From NCBI GenBank assembly GCA_013696835.1, contig JACCXV010000319.1, forward strand, positions 1-21,468: a DNA stretch of 21,468 nucleotides, read 5' to 3'. This document shows, piece by piece, positions 1-7,788 of this stretch. Every line of letters begins with the position of its first letter. The first letter of the stretch is position 1. A program made the position numbers and the translations under genes. The notes below the pieces were generated by a model that worked only from the letters and a program-made list of their open reading frames with translations, was not told where the DNA came from and did no database searches. This DNA is from Gemmatimonadota bacterium. Lineage in GTDB: Bacteria; Gemmatimonadota; Gemmatimonadetes; JACCXV01.

Positions 1-267
1 GGTGTCGAGACGACGGAGGGCAAGACGGCTCGCAAGAGGAAGGTCGTGGCCGCGGTGAAGGAGGCAGCGGAGAAGCTGGGCAACTCCCCCGCAATCTGCC
101 GCGCGTCCTATATCTACCCCATGGTGCTCGACAGCTTCGAGCGCGGGCGAGTCGTGGAGCGGTATTTCGAGGACGTGGAGGAGCTGGTTGCCCGCCGGAG
201 CCCCGGTCTGCACGGGTCGGAGAAGGCGCTGCTGAAGCTCCTGCGCCAGCGGGCGAGCTCCGCCTGA
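1..267 (+). CDS. Type IB DNA topoisomerase, C-terminal fragment
   Basis: The frame is open from base 1, so this is the 3' end of a gene that starts before the window; 88 codons are visible. The segment LGNSPAICRASYIYP (codons 26-40) matches the signature around the active-site tyrosine of poxvirus-like bacterial type IB topoisomerases, usually written N(T/S)PAxCRxSYxHP. The SY tyrosine at codon 37 (bases 109-111) would be the residue that forms the 3'-phosphotyrosyl link when supercoils are relaxed. A basic lead-in and a helical, charged tail are also typical. The His usually found two residues after the tyrosine is Tyr here. The N-terminal DNA-binding and catalytic Arg/His residues lie outside the window, so activity cannot be judged. 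The family call rests on recalled motifs. The next gene starts 272 bp downstream; no strong terminator is seen in between. Confidence 0.85.
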   Translation, partial: GVETTEGKTARKRKVVAAVKEAAEKLGNSPAICRASYIYPMVLDSFERGRVVERYFEDVEELVARRSPGLHGSEKALLKLLRQRASSA

Positions 268-539
268 GCCCGCCGCCCGCGGGAGCGAGTGATGGGGCGT
301 GAACTTCGTGCCCTGCCCGGGCGGTAGATCTTACCTCTCGCCGCCTCTCCCGGCGTCACCGGTCTTCTGATCCGAAGCCGCCGTAGGAGCGGAACGCTTT
401 TTGCACTCGCGCTGCGTGGGGGCTGAGGCCTCCGCTGGCGAAGCCCGCATACGCCTCCGACAGCCGCGCCGCTCCGGCGCTCTACCCACCCGCAAACGAT
501 CGTGCGAGTCCCGCTCCCCTTGGAGATCCAATACCACAC

Positions 540-2837
540 GTGGCCAGTCCTACGGACCCACTCCAGCCGCATGGCAATCGCGCGCGCTGCGCCGTGCGCG
601 CGCGCGCGGCCGTGCCGCTCGAGCTCTGGGGCGGTGTCGAATGCACGGTCAACCGCGTCGGGGACCACTACCTGGACCAGGTGGAGCGCACCGGACACGG
701 TGCCCGCCTCGAAGATCTGCAGCGCTTCGCCGAGCTCGGGATACGCGCGATGCGCTACCCCGTCCTCTGGGAGCGCATGCAGCCGGTGCCGCACGCCGAG
801 CCCGACTGGGCGTGGTCGGACACGAGGCTGCAGTGCCTGCGCGAAGCGGGGGTGCGGCCCATCGTCGGGCTGGTCCATCATGGAAGCGGCCCGCGACATA
901 CCAGCCTGGTGGATCCCTCCTTTGCCACGGGGCTCGCGGCGTATGCGCGCGCGGTCGCCGAACGCTATCCGTGGGTCGCCGACTACACGCCGGTCAACGA
1001 GCCGCTGACCACGGCACGCTTCAGCGGCATGTACGGGTACTGGTATCCGCATGGGCACGACGGCCGCACGTTCGCTCGCGCGCTGATCGTACAGTGCCGC
1101 GCAATCTCCCTCGCCATGCGCGAGATACGCGCCGTGAATCCCGCGGCACGCCTGCTGCAGACCGAGGATCTGGGCAAGACGCACGGCACGCCGCGCCTGG
1201 CATACCAGGCAAGATTCGAGAACCACCGCCGCTGGTGGAGCTTCGATCTGCTCTGCGGCCGAGTGGATCGTGGTCACCCGTTGTGGGACTACCTCCGCTG
1301 GGTCGGCATCTCGGAGCGCGAGCTGTCGCCCTTCCTCGAGGAGCCGTGTCCCCCAGACGTCCTGGGCGTCAACCACTACCTCACGAGCGAGCGCTTCCTC
1401 GACGAGCGACTGCACCGCTACCCGCGCTCCACGCACGGAGGGAATGGCCGCGATGTCTACGCCGACGTGGAGGCGGTTCGGGTGCTGGCGGGAGGGCCGG
1501 CTGGTCTGCGCTCCCTGCTGAGGGAGGCGTGGAGGCGCTACCGCATCCCGCTGGCGGTGACCGAGGCGCACCTCGGTTGCACGCGCGAGGAGCAGATGCG
1601 CTGGTTCGCCGACGTCTGGCACCACGGTCTCGCGCTCCGGCGTGACGGAGTCGATCTCCGGGCGGTCACCGCGTGGTCGCTGCTGGGGGCGTTCGACTGG
1701 TCCAGTCTCGTCACGCGGACTGCGGGCGAGTACGAGCCTGGGGCCTTCGACGTGCGCGCGACGGACCGCCCGCGTGCGACGGCCCTTGCGCGCATGCTCC
1801 CCGTGCTCGCCGCGGGGCGCACACCGCACCATCCGGTGCTGGATCAACCCGGCTGGTGGCACCGCCCCGATCGGCTTTCCTACCCGCCGTACGTGGCGCG
1901 CAATGGGCGCACCGCACGCATCCTAGGCGGGCAGGAGCCACAGGCCGGGGCGCGGACCCTGCTCGTTACCGGGGCGGCCGGCGCGCTGGGCTCCGCGTTC
2001 GTGGAGGCGTGTCGCATTCGCGGCCTGACCCACCACGCGCTGGCCCGGCCGCAGCTCGACATCATGGACGCAGCCGCCGTGGAGGCGTTCTTCACCCTTC
2101 GCCGCCCATGGGCCGTCGTGAACGCCGCGGGCTTCTCCAGTGCGGATGCGGCCGAGCGCGAGCCGGAGGGCTGCTGGAGCGTCAACGTCGGCGGCGCTTC
2201 GATCCTTGCGCACGCGTGTGCGCGTCACGGTACGGCGCTCGTGACCTTCTCCTCCGACCTGGTCTTCGACGGGGCACGTGCGCCCTATCGAGAGAGCGAC
2301 CCGCCGTCGCCCGCGAGCGTCCTCGGCGGCTGTCAGGCAGAGGCGGAAGCGCTCGTGCGTGCGGCCCTGCCCTCGGCGCTCGTCGTGCGCACCGCCGCCC
2401 TGTTCGGGGCACCCGAGCGTGCGAGCTTCCTGACCGAATCCCTGGAGATTCTCGCACGCGGTGGAGTCGTCCCGGCGGCGGCGGACGTCGCCGTTTCCCC
2501 GACGTACGTTCCCGATGTCGTGCGCTGCGTGCTCGACCTGCTCATCGATGGGGAAGCGGGTGTGTGGCACCTCGTGAACCCCGGCGCCATCACATGGGCC
2601 GAACTGGCGCGCAAGGCAGCCGTGCTCGCGGGCCTCGACGGGGACCGCGTGGAGCCGAGACCCGCATGGTCGCTCGCCAGGGCGGGATGCCGCGCCGGCT
2701 CGACCGAGCTCACCAGCGAGCGCGGACTTCTCCTGCCGAGTCTCGAGCACGCTCTGGAGCGGTGGGCCCAGGCGGCCGATCTCAGGCGCAGGTTTGCGGC
2801 GCTGAGTTCCGTGTCCCTGCGCTCGCGCATCAGCTGA
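540..2837 (+). CDS. Fusion: family 1 glycoside hydrolase-like domain plus RmlD-like SDR domain
   Basis: 765 codons from a GTG start; GGAG at 522-525 lies rather far upstream, so the start is not certain. Residues about 27-430 resemble GH1 beta-glycosidases: WGGVECTVNRV near the start, the acid/base motif NEP (Glu154) and a nucleophile-type TE motif (Glu342) after a beta strand. Residues about 472-750 resemble dTDP-4-dehydrorhamnose reductase (RmlD): nucleotide-binding TGAAGALG (477-484), NAAG, and FSSDLVFDG (570-578). The usual YGxxK catalytic motif reads LGGCQ (595-599), so both Tyr and Lys are missing and the reductase half may only bind a nucleotide sugar. The two halves are joined by a linker of about 40 residues in one unbroken frame. 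The downstream GT4 and mutase genes suggest a role in glycan synthesis or trimming. Domain families are fairly sure; substrate is unknown. Confidence 0.85.
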   Translation: MASPTDPLQPHGNRARCAVRARAAVPLELWGGVECTVNRVGDHYLDQVERTGHGARLEDLQRFAELGIRAMRYPVLWERMQPVPHAEPDWAWSDTRLQCLREAGVRPIVGLVHHGSGPRHTSLVDPSFATGLAAYARAVAERYPWVADYTPVNEPLTTARFSGMYGYWYPHGHDGRTFARALIVQCRAISLAMREIRAVNPAARLLQTEDLGKTHGTPRLAYQARFENHRRWWSFDLLCGRVDRGHPLWDYLRWVGISERELSPFLEEPCPPDVLGVNHYLTSERFLDERLHRYPRSTHGGNGRDVYADVEAVRVLAGGPAGLRSLLREAWRRYRIPLAVTEAHLGCTREEQMRWFADVWHHGLALRRDGVDLRAVTAWSLLGAFDWSSLVTRTAGEYEPGAFDVRATDRPRATALARMLPVLAAGRTPHHPVLDQPGWWHRPDRLSYPPYVARNGRTARILGGQEPQAGARTLLVTGAAGALGSAFVEACRIRGLTHHALARPQLDIMDAAAVEAFFTLRRPWAVVNAAGFSSADAAEREPEGCWSVNVGGASILAHACARHGTALVTFSSDLVFDGARAPYRESDPPSPASVLGGCQAEAEALVRAALPSALVVRTAALFGAPERASFLTESLEILARGGVVPAAADVAVSPTYVPDVVRCVLDLLIDGEAGVWHLVNPGAITWAELARKAAVLAGLDGDRVEPRPAWSLARAGCRAGSTELTSERGLLLPSLEHALERWAQAADLRRRFAALSSVSLRSRIS

Positions 2838-3170
2838 ACGAGCGCGTCCCTGGCCACGGGTCGCTTGCGGAGAGAGGCTCCGCCACTCCCACCTCTCCCT
2901 CATCGGCGGAAGCTTTTATACGGAGATCCTAGAAAAAACTACGCGTGCGGTTGTCCGAGGCGCGCGCTGCGGGGTGGAATCACTCGTTTGCCCCGGGGAA
3001 GCGGGCGGGCACCCGTAGTTGCGGCCGCTGGTACATCTCTTGCTCTCTACCCCTCGGCGGCTTCCGTTCCCACCGCCGCCGCTTCACCCAGGGCGCCATA
3101 GCCAGATCGCCGAACGTCGCGTCCATCGCGCGGCCGGTGGGAACTCCGTCCAAAAAGCCCGGAGACGACC
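2838..3170 (+). other. Intergenic region, no gene seen
   Basis: 333 bp between the fusion gene and the glycosyltransferase. No ORF here has convincing protein character. A weak 6-bp hairpin (GCGGAG 2867-2872 with CTCCGC 2878-2883) follows the fusion gene, without a T tract. An A/T-rich patch at about 2911-2940 (TTTTATA and a run of A) stands out against the GC-rich background and could hold a promoter -10 element for the glycosyltransferase, but I see no matching -35 element. GGAGA at 3161-3165 is the ribosome binding site of the next gene. Confidence 0.5.
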
Positions 3171-4409
3171 ATGACTGTGCCCCACACCCCCTCCGCGTCG
3201 GCACGCAAACTCGAGAACCACCGGGCGGAGCTCTCCGCGCCGGTGGAATTCCCGATCGTCGTGCATTGTCACCTGCGCTGGTCGTTCGTGTGGCAGCGTC
3301 CGCAGCAGACGCACTCGCGGCTCGCCGTGGATCATCCGGTGCTGTTCCTGGAGGAGCCGGTATGGCAGCCCGAGTATTCGGCCGTGCGACTGGATCTCGA
3401 CGAACCGTGGCCCAACGTCACCGTCGCCCAGCCCCAGCTCCCCGCGTCGCTGAGGGAGCGCCCCCGCGCCGCGGAGGCAACCGTGCTCGAGCTGCTGCGC
3501 GAGGCGCTGGACGGCCCGCTCGGACGCCGCTTCTCGGATGCCGTGCACTGGCTCTACACGCCACTCATGGAAGTTCAGCTGGATGCGTTCTCGCGGCGGG
3601 CGGCCGTGGTGTACGACTGCATGGACGAGCTCTCGCAGTTCGCGCACGCCCCCGAGGGACTGATCGAGCGCGAGCGACGTCTCCTGCAGCGCTCCGATCT
3701 CGTGTTCACGGGCGGCACCGAGCTCTACCGGTCCAAGAGCAGGCTCCACCCGCGCGTCCATGCCTTCGGCTGCGGGGTCGACTTCGAGCACTTCGCCGCC
3801 GCGGCTGACCTCGAGCCGGCTCCGGAGATCGCGGCGCTGCCGCGACCTCGTTTCGGTTATGTGGGTGTCATCGACGAGCGTCTCGACTATGATCTGCTCG
3901 AGCGCGTCGCCCGTGCGAATCCCGACGGATCTCTGGTGATGGTGGGGCCTGTCATCAAGGTAAACCCCGGCGAGCTGCCGCGTCCGTCCAACGTGCACTA
4001 CCTCGGCGCGCGGCCCTACGACGCGCTCCCGGCGTGTCTAGCGGGGTTCGACGTGTGCCTCATGCCGTTCGCCTTGAACGCGGCGACGGAGTTCATCAAT
4101 CCGACCAAGACGCTGGAGTACCTTGCCACGGGCAAGCCGGTGCTCAGCACCCCCGTGCGCGAGGTCGTGCGAAACTTCGGGCACCTGGTCCACGTGACCG
4201 ATCGAGACGCCTTCGTCGCGCGCCTCGGCCGGCTGCTGGAAGGAGACCGGCTGGACTCGCGTGCCGGCCTGGAGACCGCCCGGCGCGCTTCGTGGGAGAG
4301 CGTTGTGTCGCGCATGGAGGAGCTCGTCGAGGACGTCCTGGCGGCTCGCGGAGACACGTCGATCGTGCGCGTGCGCGACCAGCGCCACGTGGGCGGCGTC
4401 TCCGCGTGA
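3171..4409 (+). CDS. Glycosyltransferase, GT4-like (GT-B fold)
   Basis: 412 codons from ATG, with GGAGA five bases upstream supporting the start. The protein looks like a cytoplasmic GT-B glycosyltransferase. RWSFVWQRPQQ (36-46) near the N-terminus is typical of a GT group annotated next to UDP-galactopyranose mutases. YDCMDE (148-153) follows in the first Rossmann domain. The second domain carries FGYVGVIDER (about 228-237), HYLGARPYDALP (276-287) and PTKTLEYLATGKPVLSTP (311-328), where Glu316 sits in the nucleotide-sugar-binding position of GT4 enzymes. There is no signal peptide or membrane segment. The mutase gene starts 31 bp downstream, so the two are almost certainly cotranscribed. UDP-galactofuranose is a reasonable donor by context, but that is inference. 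Confidence 0.88.
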   Translation: MTVPHTPSASARKLENHRAELSAPVEFPIVVHCHLRWSFVWQRPQQTHSRLAVDHPVLFLEEPVWQPEYSAVRLDLDEPWPNVTVAQPQLPASLRERPRAAEATVLELLREALDGPLGRRFSDAVHWLYTPLMEVQLDAFSRRAAVVYDCMDELSQFAHAPEGLIERERRLLQRSDLVFTGGTELYRSKSRLHPRVHAFGCGVDFEHFAAAADLEPAPEIAALPRPRFGYVGVIDERLDYDLLERVARANPDGSLVMVGPVIKVNPGELPRPSNVHYLGARPYDALPACLAGFDVCLMPFALNAATEFINPTKTLEYLATGKPVLSTPVREVVRNFGHLVHVTDRDAFVARLGRLLEGDRLDSRAGLETARRASWESVVSRMEELVEDVLAARGDTSIVRVRDQRHVGGVSA

Positions 4410-4440
4410 TCGAGGTGGCATGAGTGCAGAAGGGGGGCGC

Positions 4441-5913
4441 ATGAGACGCGTGGTGATCGTCGGCGCGGGGCCGACCGGGCTGGGAGCCGCGCACAGGCTT
4501 CAGGAGCTCGGTCACGACGATTTCATCCTGCTCGAAGGGCGCTCGGGTCCCGGCGGTCTCGCGAGCAGCGAGGTGAGCCGCAACGGCTTCACCTACGACA
4601 TCGGCGGGCACGTGCTGTTCTCTCACTTCCGCTACTTCGACGAGCTCTTCGACCGCGTCCTCGGCGACGAGTACCAGGAGCTGCAGCGCGAGGCGTGGGT
4701 GTGGATGATGGACCGGTTCCTCCCGTATCCCTTTCAGAACAACATCAAGCATCTGCCTCGGGACGTCGTCCTCGCCTGTGTGCTGGGCGCCATCGAGGCG
4801 CAGGCACGGGAGCGTGCCCAGCCGTTCACCAGCTTCGAAGAGCTGATCTACGGCGTCTTCGGCAAGGGCATGGCCGAGGCCTTCATGATGCCCTACAACT
4901 TCAAGGTGTGGGCTCATCCCCCACGCATGATGGGGACCGGCTGGATCGGTGAGAGGGTGCCCGTGGTGAACCTGGAACGGGTGCTCGGCAACGTGATCCA
5001 CGACCGCGACGACTTGTCGTGGGGACCCAACAACACCTTCAAGTATCCGCTGCACGGGGGCACGGGCGGGCTTTTCGAGCGTGTGGCCGCGAGGGTCGAC
5101 GGGCGCATCCGCTACGAGAGCCAGGTCGTGGGAATCGATGCGCGCCGCAAACGCCTGCGTCTGGCGGACGGGCAGGAGGAGGAGTACGAGCAGCTGATCA
5201 GCACGATGCCGCTCGACCTGCTCGTCGGTCTGCTCGGGGACGCGCCGACCGCGGTCACGCAGGCCACCCAGATGCTGCTGCACTCGGGGAGCGCGGTCGT
5301 GGGCGTCGGCGTTCGGCAGCCGTGCCCGTCCTCGAAGTGCTGGATGTACTTCCCCGAGCCCGACTGCCCGTTCTACCGGGTCACGTACCTTTCGAACTAC
5401 TCGCCCGAGGTCGTGCCGGACGCACGCACGCACTACTCGCTGCTCGCGGAGGTGTCGCGTTCGGTTTACAAGCCGGTGAGCCTCACGTCGGTGGTCGAAG
5501 AGGTGCTGGATGGTTTCGTTAACACGCGCCTGCTGAGCCCCGCCGACCTGGCCGACGTCGTGGACACGCACCTGATCGTTCGGGAGTACACGTACCCGAT
5601 CCCCACGCTGCGTCGTGACGAGGCACTGGCCGTCATCCAGCCGTACCTGGAGAGCTTCGACATCTACTCGCGTGGCCGATTTGGCGCCTGGAAGTACGAG
5701 ATCGGCAACATGGATCACTCGGTGCAGATGGGAGTGGAATGCGCGGAGCGCCTCGTCCGCGGCACGCCGGAGCTGTGCTTCCGCGACCGGATCCTTCCCA
5801 AGAGCGAGCAGGAGCTCGGCTTGCTGCCGGAAACCGTCCTGCCCCCGAGGCCACTGCCGGCGGGGGTTCGGGCGGGCGTGCGAGCGCGTCGAAGGGCGGC
5901 CGCCTCGGCGTGA
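4441..5913 (+). CDS. UDP-galactopyranose mutase, eukaryote-like type
   Basis: 490 codons from ATG at 4441, preceded by AAGGGGGG (4430-4437); an in-frame ATG at 4420 is possible but its GAGGTGG is too close. The FAD-binding GAGPTG (8-13), GGL (38-40) and the GGHV motif (55-58) open the protein. Further motifs include WIGERV (Arg172), WGPNNTF (194-200), GGTGG (206-210), VGVGVR (Arg292), a YFPEPDCPFYR block (303-313), YPIPTL (385-390) and RFGAWKYEIGN (413-423). As I recall them, these match Aspergillus/trypanosomatid mutases far better than E. coli Glf, including the two active-site arginines and the substrate-site tyrosines. The enzyme would interconvert UDP-galactopyranose and UDP-galactofuranose using reduced FAD. 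A related FAD oxidoreductase remains possible. The last 25 residues are Pro/Arg/Ala-rich and probably disordered. Confidence 0.85.
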   Translation: MRRVVIVGAGPTGLGAAHRLQELGHDDFILLEGRSGPGGLASSEVSRNGFTYDIGGHVLFSHFRYFDELFDRVLGDEYQELQREAWVWMMDRFLPYPFQNNIKHLPRDVVLACVLGAIEAQARERAQPFTSFEELIYGVFGKGMAEAFMMPYNFKVWAHPPRMMGTGWIGERVPVVNLERVLGNVIHDRDDLSWGPNNTFKYPLHGGTGGLFERVAARVDGRIRYESQVVGIDARRKRLRLADGQEEEYEQLISTMPLDLLVGLLGDAPTAVTQATQMLLHSGSAVVGVGVRQPCPSSKCWMYFPEPDCPFYRVTYLSNYSPEVVPDARTHYSLLAEVSRSVYKPVSLTSVVEEVLDGFVNTRLLSPADLADVVDTHLIVREYTYPIPTLRRDEALAVIQPYLESFDIYSRGRFGAWKYEIGNMDHSVQMGVECAERLVRGTPELCFRDRILPKSEQELGLLPETVLPPRPLPAGVRAGVRARRRAAASA

Positions 5914-5999
5914 GATCGACCTTCCCACCCCCAGGAAGCGGGGAAGGGGAGAGAGCGAGCGGTCGCGGGGAGTCGCTCCGCGCCGCGAACATCCTTGAA

Positions 6000-6005
6000 A
6001 AGGAG
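6000..6005 (+). promoter_or_regulatory. Ribosome binding site that fixes the DUF892 start
   Basis: AAGGAG, a near-perfect Shine-Dalgarno sequence, lies seven bases before ATG at 6013. It supports that start over the in-frame ATG at 5995, which would place this site inside the coding region. Confidence 0.75.
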
Positions 6006-6012
6006 ACTCGAG

Positions 6013-6516
6013 ATGGCGGACAACGCGCAGGAACTGTTCGAGCATGAGCTGAAGGACGTCTACGACGCCGAACACAAGATCGTCAAGGCGCTGGCCAAGA
6101 TGTCCAAGGAGGTCGAGGACGAGAAGCTTGCGCAGGGTTTCGAGCAGCACCGTCAGCAGACCGAGGGCCAAATCGAACGCCTGGAGCAGGTCTTCGAGCT
6201 CATCGACACGCGCCCGCAGCGCGAGCCCTGCGCCGGCATCGATGGCCTCATCCGGGAGTACACGAAGTTCGTGCGGGAGGAGAAGCCCGAAGGCCCGGTG
6301 CTGAACGTGTTCGCCGCCAGTGCGGCCAAGAAGGTGGAGCACTACGAGATCGCGTCATACAAGGGTTTGATCGAGCTGGCCCAGCAGCTCGACGAGACCG
6401 ACGCCGTGGAGCTGCTGCAGCTTAACCTCCGCGAAGAGGAGCAGACGCTGACGAAGCTCGAGCGGGTCGGCAAGCAGCTCGGGCAGCAGCTCGCGACGGC
6501 GTCCGAAGAAGCCTAG
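6013..6516 (+). CDS. YciE/YciF ferroxidase family protein (DUF892)
   Basis: 167 codons, entirely helical and rich in Glu, Gln and Lys. The opening ELFEHELKDVYDAEHKIVKAL (about 6-26) is the typical start of the YciE/YciF (DUF892) ferritin-like family. It is followed by Glu/His-bearing helices including FEQHRQQTEGQIERLEQVF and AKKVEHYEIASYKGL, where paired Glu and His residues would form a di-iron site. Length agrees with the family. These proteins are usually linked to stress responses and some bind iron; the exact role is not known. It is cytoplasmic, with no signal peptide. The gene has its own strong ribosome binding site, lies 99 bp after the mutase gene and is followed by a strong hairpin, so it may be a separate unit. 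Confidence 0.92.
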   Translation: MADNAQELFEHELKDVYDAEHKIVKALAKMSKEVEDEKLAQGFEQHRQQTEGQIERLEQVFELIDTRPQREPCAGIDGLIREYTKFVREEKPEGPVLNVFAASAAKKVEHYEIASYKGLIELAQQLDETDAVELLQLNLREEEQTLTKLERVGKQLGQQLATASEEA

Positions 6517-6544
6517 AGACAACCCCGATTGCGACAGCGTGCAT

Positions 6545-6575
6545 CGAACGGGGCGTCGCCGTGGCGCCCCGTTCG
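6545..6575 (+). terminator. GC-rich hairpin after the DUF892 gene
   Basis: CGAACGGGGCG (6545-6555) pairs perfectly with CGCCCCGTTCG (6565-6575) around a nine-base loop, giving an 11-bp stem 28 bp after the stop codon. No T tract follows, so it is either a weak intrinsic terminator, common in GC-rich genomes, or a 3'-end stabilising hairpin. Confidence 0.6.
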
Positions 6576-6691
6576 CGCTGGATCGACTCTACGGTCAGGA
6601 TGTGGCCGCGGGTCGGCTGGACGCCCCGCGGCGCTGGCGCTAGCTTTTCTGGCTCGCGAAGCCTGATGAATCCCCACTCGGAAGCCGCGCC

Positions 6692-7447
6692 ATGCCTGTG
6701 AAGACCCGCAAGCGGACGACGCGGATCTCGCGTCGCGAGCTGAAGCGCGACCCGTTCGTCGACCACGTGTTCGACTGGGCGCTGTGGACGCGCGAGAACG
6801 TGCGCGCGCTCACCGTGGCCGGGGCGGCATTGATGGTGCTGGTGGTCGCGATGGTGATCTGGCGCATCACGCGGGCCAACGAGTCGCAGCAGGCGGCCGT
6901 GAGGTATCAGGAGATCTTCGGGGCCTACGCGGCGGGCAACTACCAGCTCGCCGCCAACGACTTCCGGCAGTTCCGAGGGCAGTACGGCAAGTCGGCCTAC
7001 GGCGACGACGCCACCGTGTATCTCGCCAATTCATACGTGCAGGCCGGCGACCACGGGGCCGCGATCAAGGTGCTGCGCGACTTCGACGCCGAGCACGGCG
7101 ATTCGCCTCTGCGGCACGCCTCAGCCATGCTCCTCGGTACGGCCTACGAGGGGAGTGGCGATTGGGTGAAGGCCGCCGAGGCCTTCGTCTCGGCGCGCCA
7201 GAAGGCGAGCTTCGACTTCGAGCGGGTGGACGCGCTCATGGCCGAAGCTCGTGTACGTGTCGCGGGAGGGGCCGAGGAGGGCGGCATCGAGGCGTATCGC
7301 TCCGTGGTGGAGAGCTTCGGCGAGTCACCACGCGCACAGGAGGCGCGCGTGCGGCTCGCCGAGCTCACGGCGAAACCGCTGCGCGCTGCGGTGGCCGCGG
7401 CTGGCGATTCAGCGCCTTCCGAGGGAGCGAGCAGCGAGAAGCCCTGA
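6692..7447 (+). CDS. Membrane-anchored TPR-like protein
   Basis: 251 codons from ATG. A basic N-terminus (KTRKRTTRISRRELKRD) is followed by one hydrophobic segment at about 38-57, giving an N-in, C-out single-span topology. The rest is helical with TPR-like pairs: YQEIFGAYAAGNYQLAANDF, VYLANSYVQAGDHGAAIKVL and LLGTAYEGSGDWVKAAEAF (between about 70 and 170). The layout resembles YfgM-like TPR proteins that assist the Sec translocon or outer-membrane assembly, but I cannot assign a specific partner. The C-terminal 30 residues are Ala/Ser/Glu-rich and probably unstructured. It lies 175 bp after the DUF892 gene, with the hairpin between them, so it probably has its own promoter, which I could not identify. 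Confidence 0.8.
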   Translation: MPVKTRKRTTRISRRELKRDPFVDHVFDWALWTRENVRALTVAGAALMVLVVAMVIWRITRANESQQAAVRYQEIFGAYAAGNYQLAANDFRQFRGQYGKSAYGDDATVYLANSYVQAGDHGAAIKVLRDFDAEHGDSPLRHASAMLLGTAYEGSGDWVKAAEAFVSARQKASFDFERVDALMAEARVRVAGGAEEGGIEAYRSVVESFGESPRAQEARVRLAELTAKPLRAAVAAAGDSAPSEGASSEKP

Positions 7448-7523
7448 AGCAGGCTCGGGCACGCGAGAGCGATGCGGCGCAGGGCATCGACGGCGAGGAT
7501 CGACAGCACGAGGGAATGTTGGA

Positions 7524-7547
7524 ACGCCGCCGGGGAACCGGCGGCGT
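7524..7547. terminator. Hairpin between convergent genes, probable bidirectional terminator
   Basis: ACGCCGCCGG (7524-7533) pairs perfectly with CCGGCGGCGT (7538-7547) around a GGAA loop, a 10-bp stem. It lies 76 bp after the plus-strand TPR gene and 7 bp beyond the stop of the minus-strand zinc-ribbon gene, where it could stop transcription from both sides. The T-rich tail is weak (CTTGCT on the plus strand). Confidence 0.65.
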
Positions 7548-7554
7548 CTTGCTG

Positions 7555-7788
7555 TCAGGGGGTGGCCCCCTGCGCGGAGACGCGCGAGCGTTCCAGGGCC
7601 TGCTCGATGCCGGGGCCGAACGTCTCCTCGGGCACGATTCCATCCGGAATCGACTTGTACAGCGTGGCGAGCCGGATGGGCAGCGAGCAGCCTCCGCAGG
7701 GACAGGGCAGACTGACCTGCAGGCTCTGGGGTTCTCCGTAGTTGAGAACGTGCCCGAGCAGCTTGCCGCAATTCCGGCAGGTGACCAT
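7555..7788 (-). CDS. Small zinc-ribbon-like protein, unknown function
   Basis: 77 codons from ATG. Cys4, Cys7 (CRNC), Cys29, Cys31 and Cys34 (CPCGGC) could bind one zinc ion in a zinc-ribbon fold; the rest is helical (ETFGPGIEQALERSR). Codon use favours G/C at third positions like the neighbours, supporting a real gene. An in-frame ATG at 7830 would add 14 residues; neither start has a clear Shine-Dalgarno sequence. I do not recognise a named family. It could be a small regulator or a metal-binding accessory protein. It lies downstream of the long minus-strand gene group but is separated from it by 459 bp, so it is probably transcribed on its own. It is followed by the hairpin at 7524-7547. 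Confidence 0.55.
   Translation of the reverse strand: MVTCRNCGKLLGHVLNYGEPQSLQVSLPCPCGGCSLPIRLATLYKSIPDGIVPEETFGPGIEQALERSRVSAQGATP

Noticed and set aside
401..1645. Plus-strand frame of 414 codons overlapping the GH1 domain
   Set aside because: Arg/Ala/Pro-rich shadow in another frame; the GH1 frame has the catalytic motifs.
114..1862. Long minus-strand open frame (582 codons)
   Set aside because: It lies opposite the GH1-SDR gene and the topoisomerase end, is Arg/Ala/Pro-rich with no recognisable domain, and is explained by the GC-rich code of the real genes.
2867..2883. Short hairpin after the GH1-SDR gene
   Set aside because: Only a 6-bp stem, with no T tract; hairpins of this size are expected by chance at this GC content.
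1673..2932. Plus-strand frame of 419 codons overlapping the SDR half
   Set aside because: No motifs, and out of frame with the recognisable RmlD-like domain. Considered as evidence of a frameshift between the two domains, but the fusion frame is continuous.
4420..4440. Alternative ATG for the mutase, seven codons upstream
   Set aside because: Its purine-rich site is only one base from the ATG, while the ATG at 4441 has a better-placed site and begins directly at the FAD-binding strand.
4144..6342. Long minus-strand open frame (732 codons)
   Set aside because: It runs opposite the clear mutase and DUF892 genes, and its His/Arg/Glu-rich composition shows no protein family.
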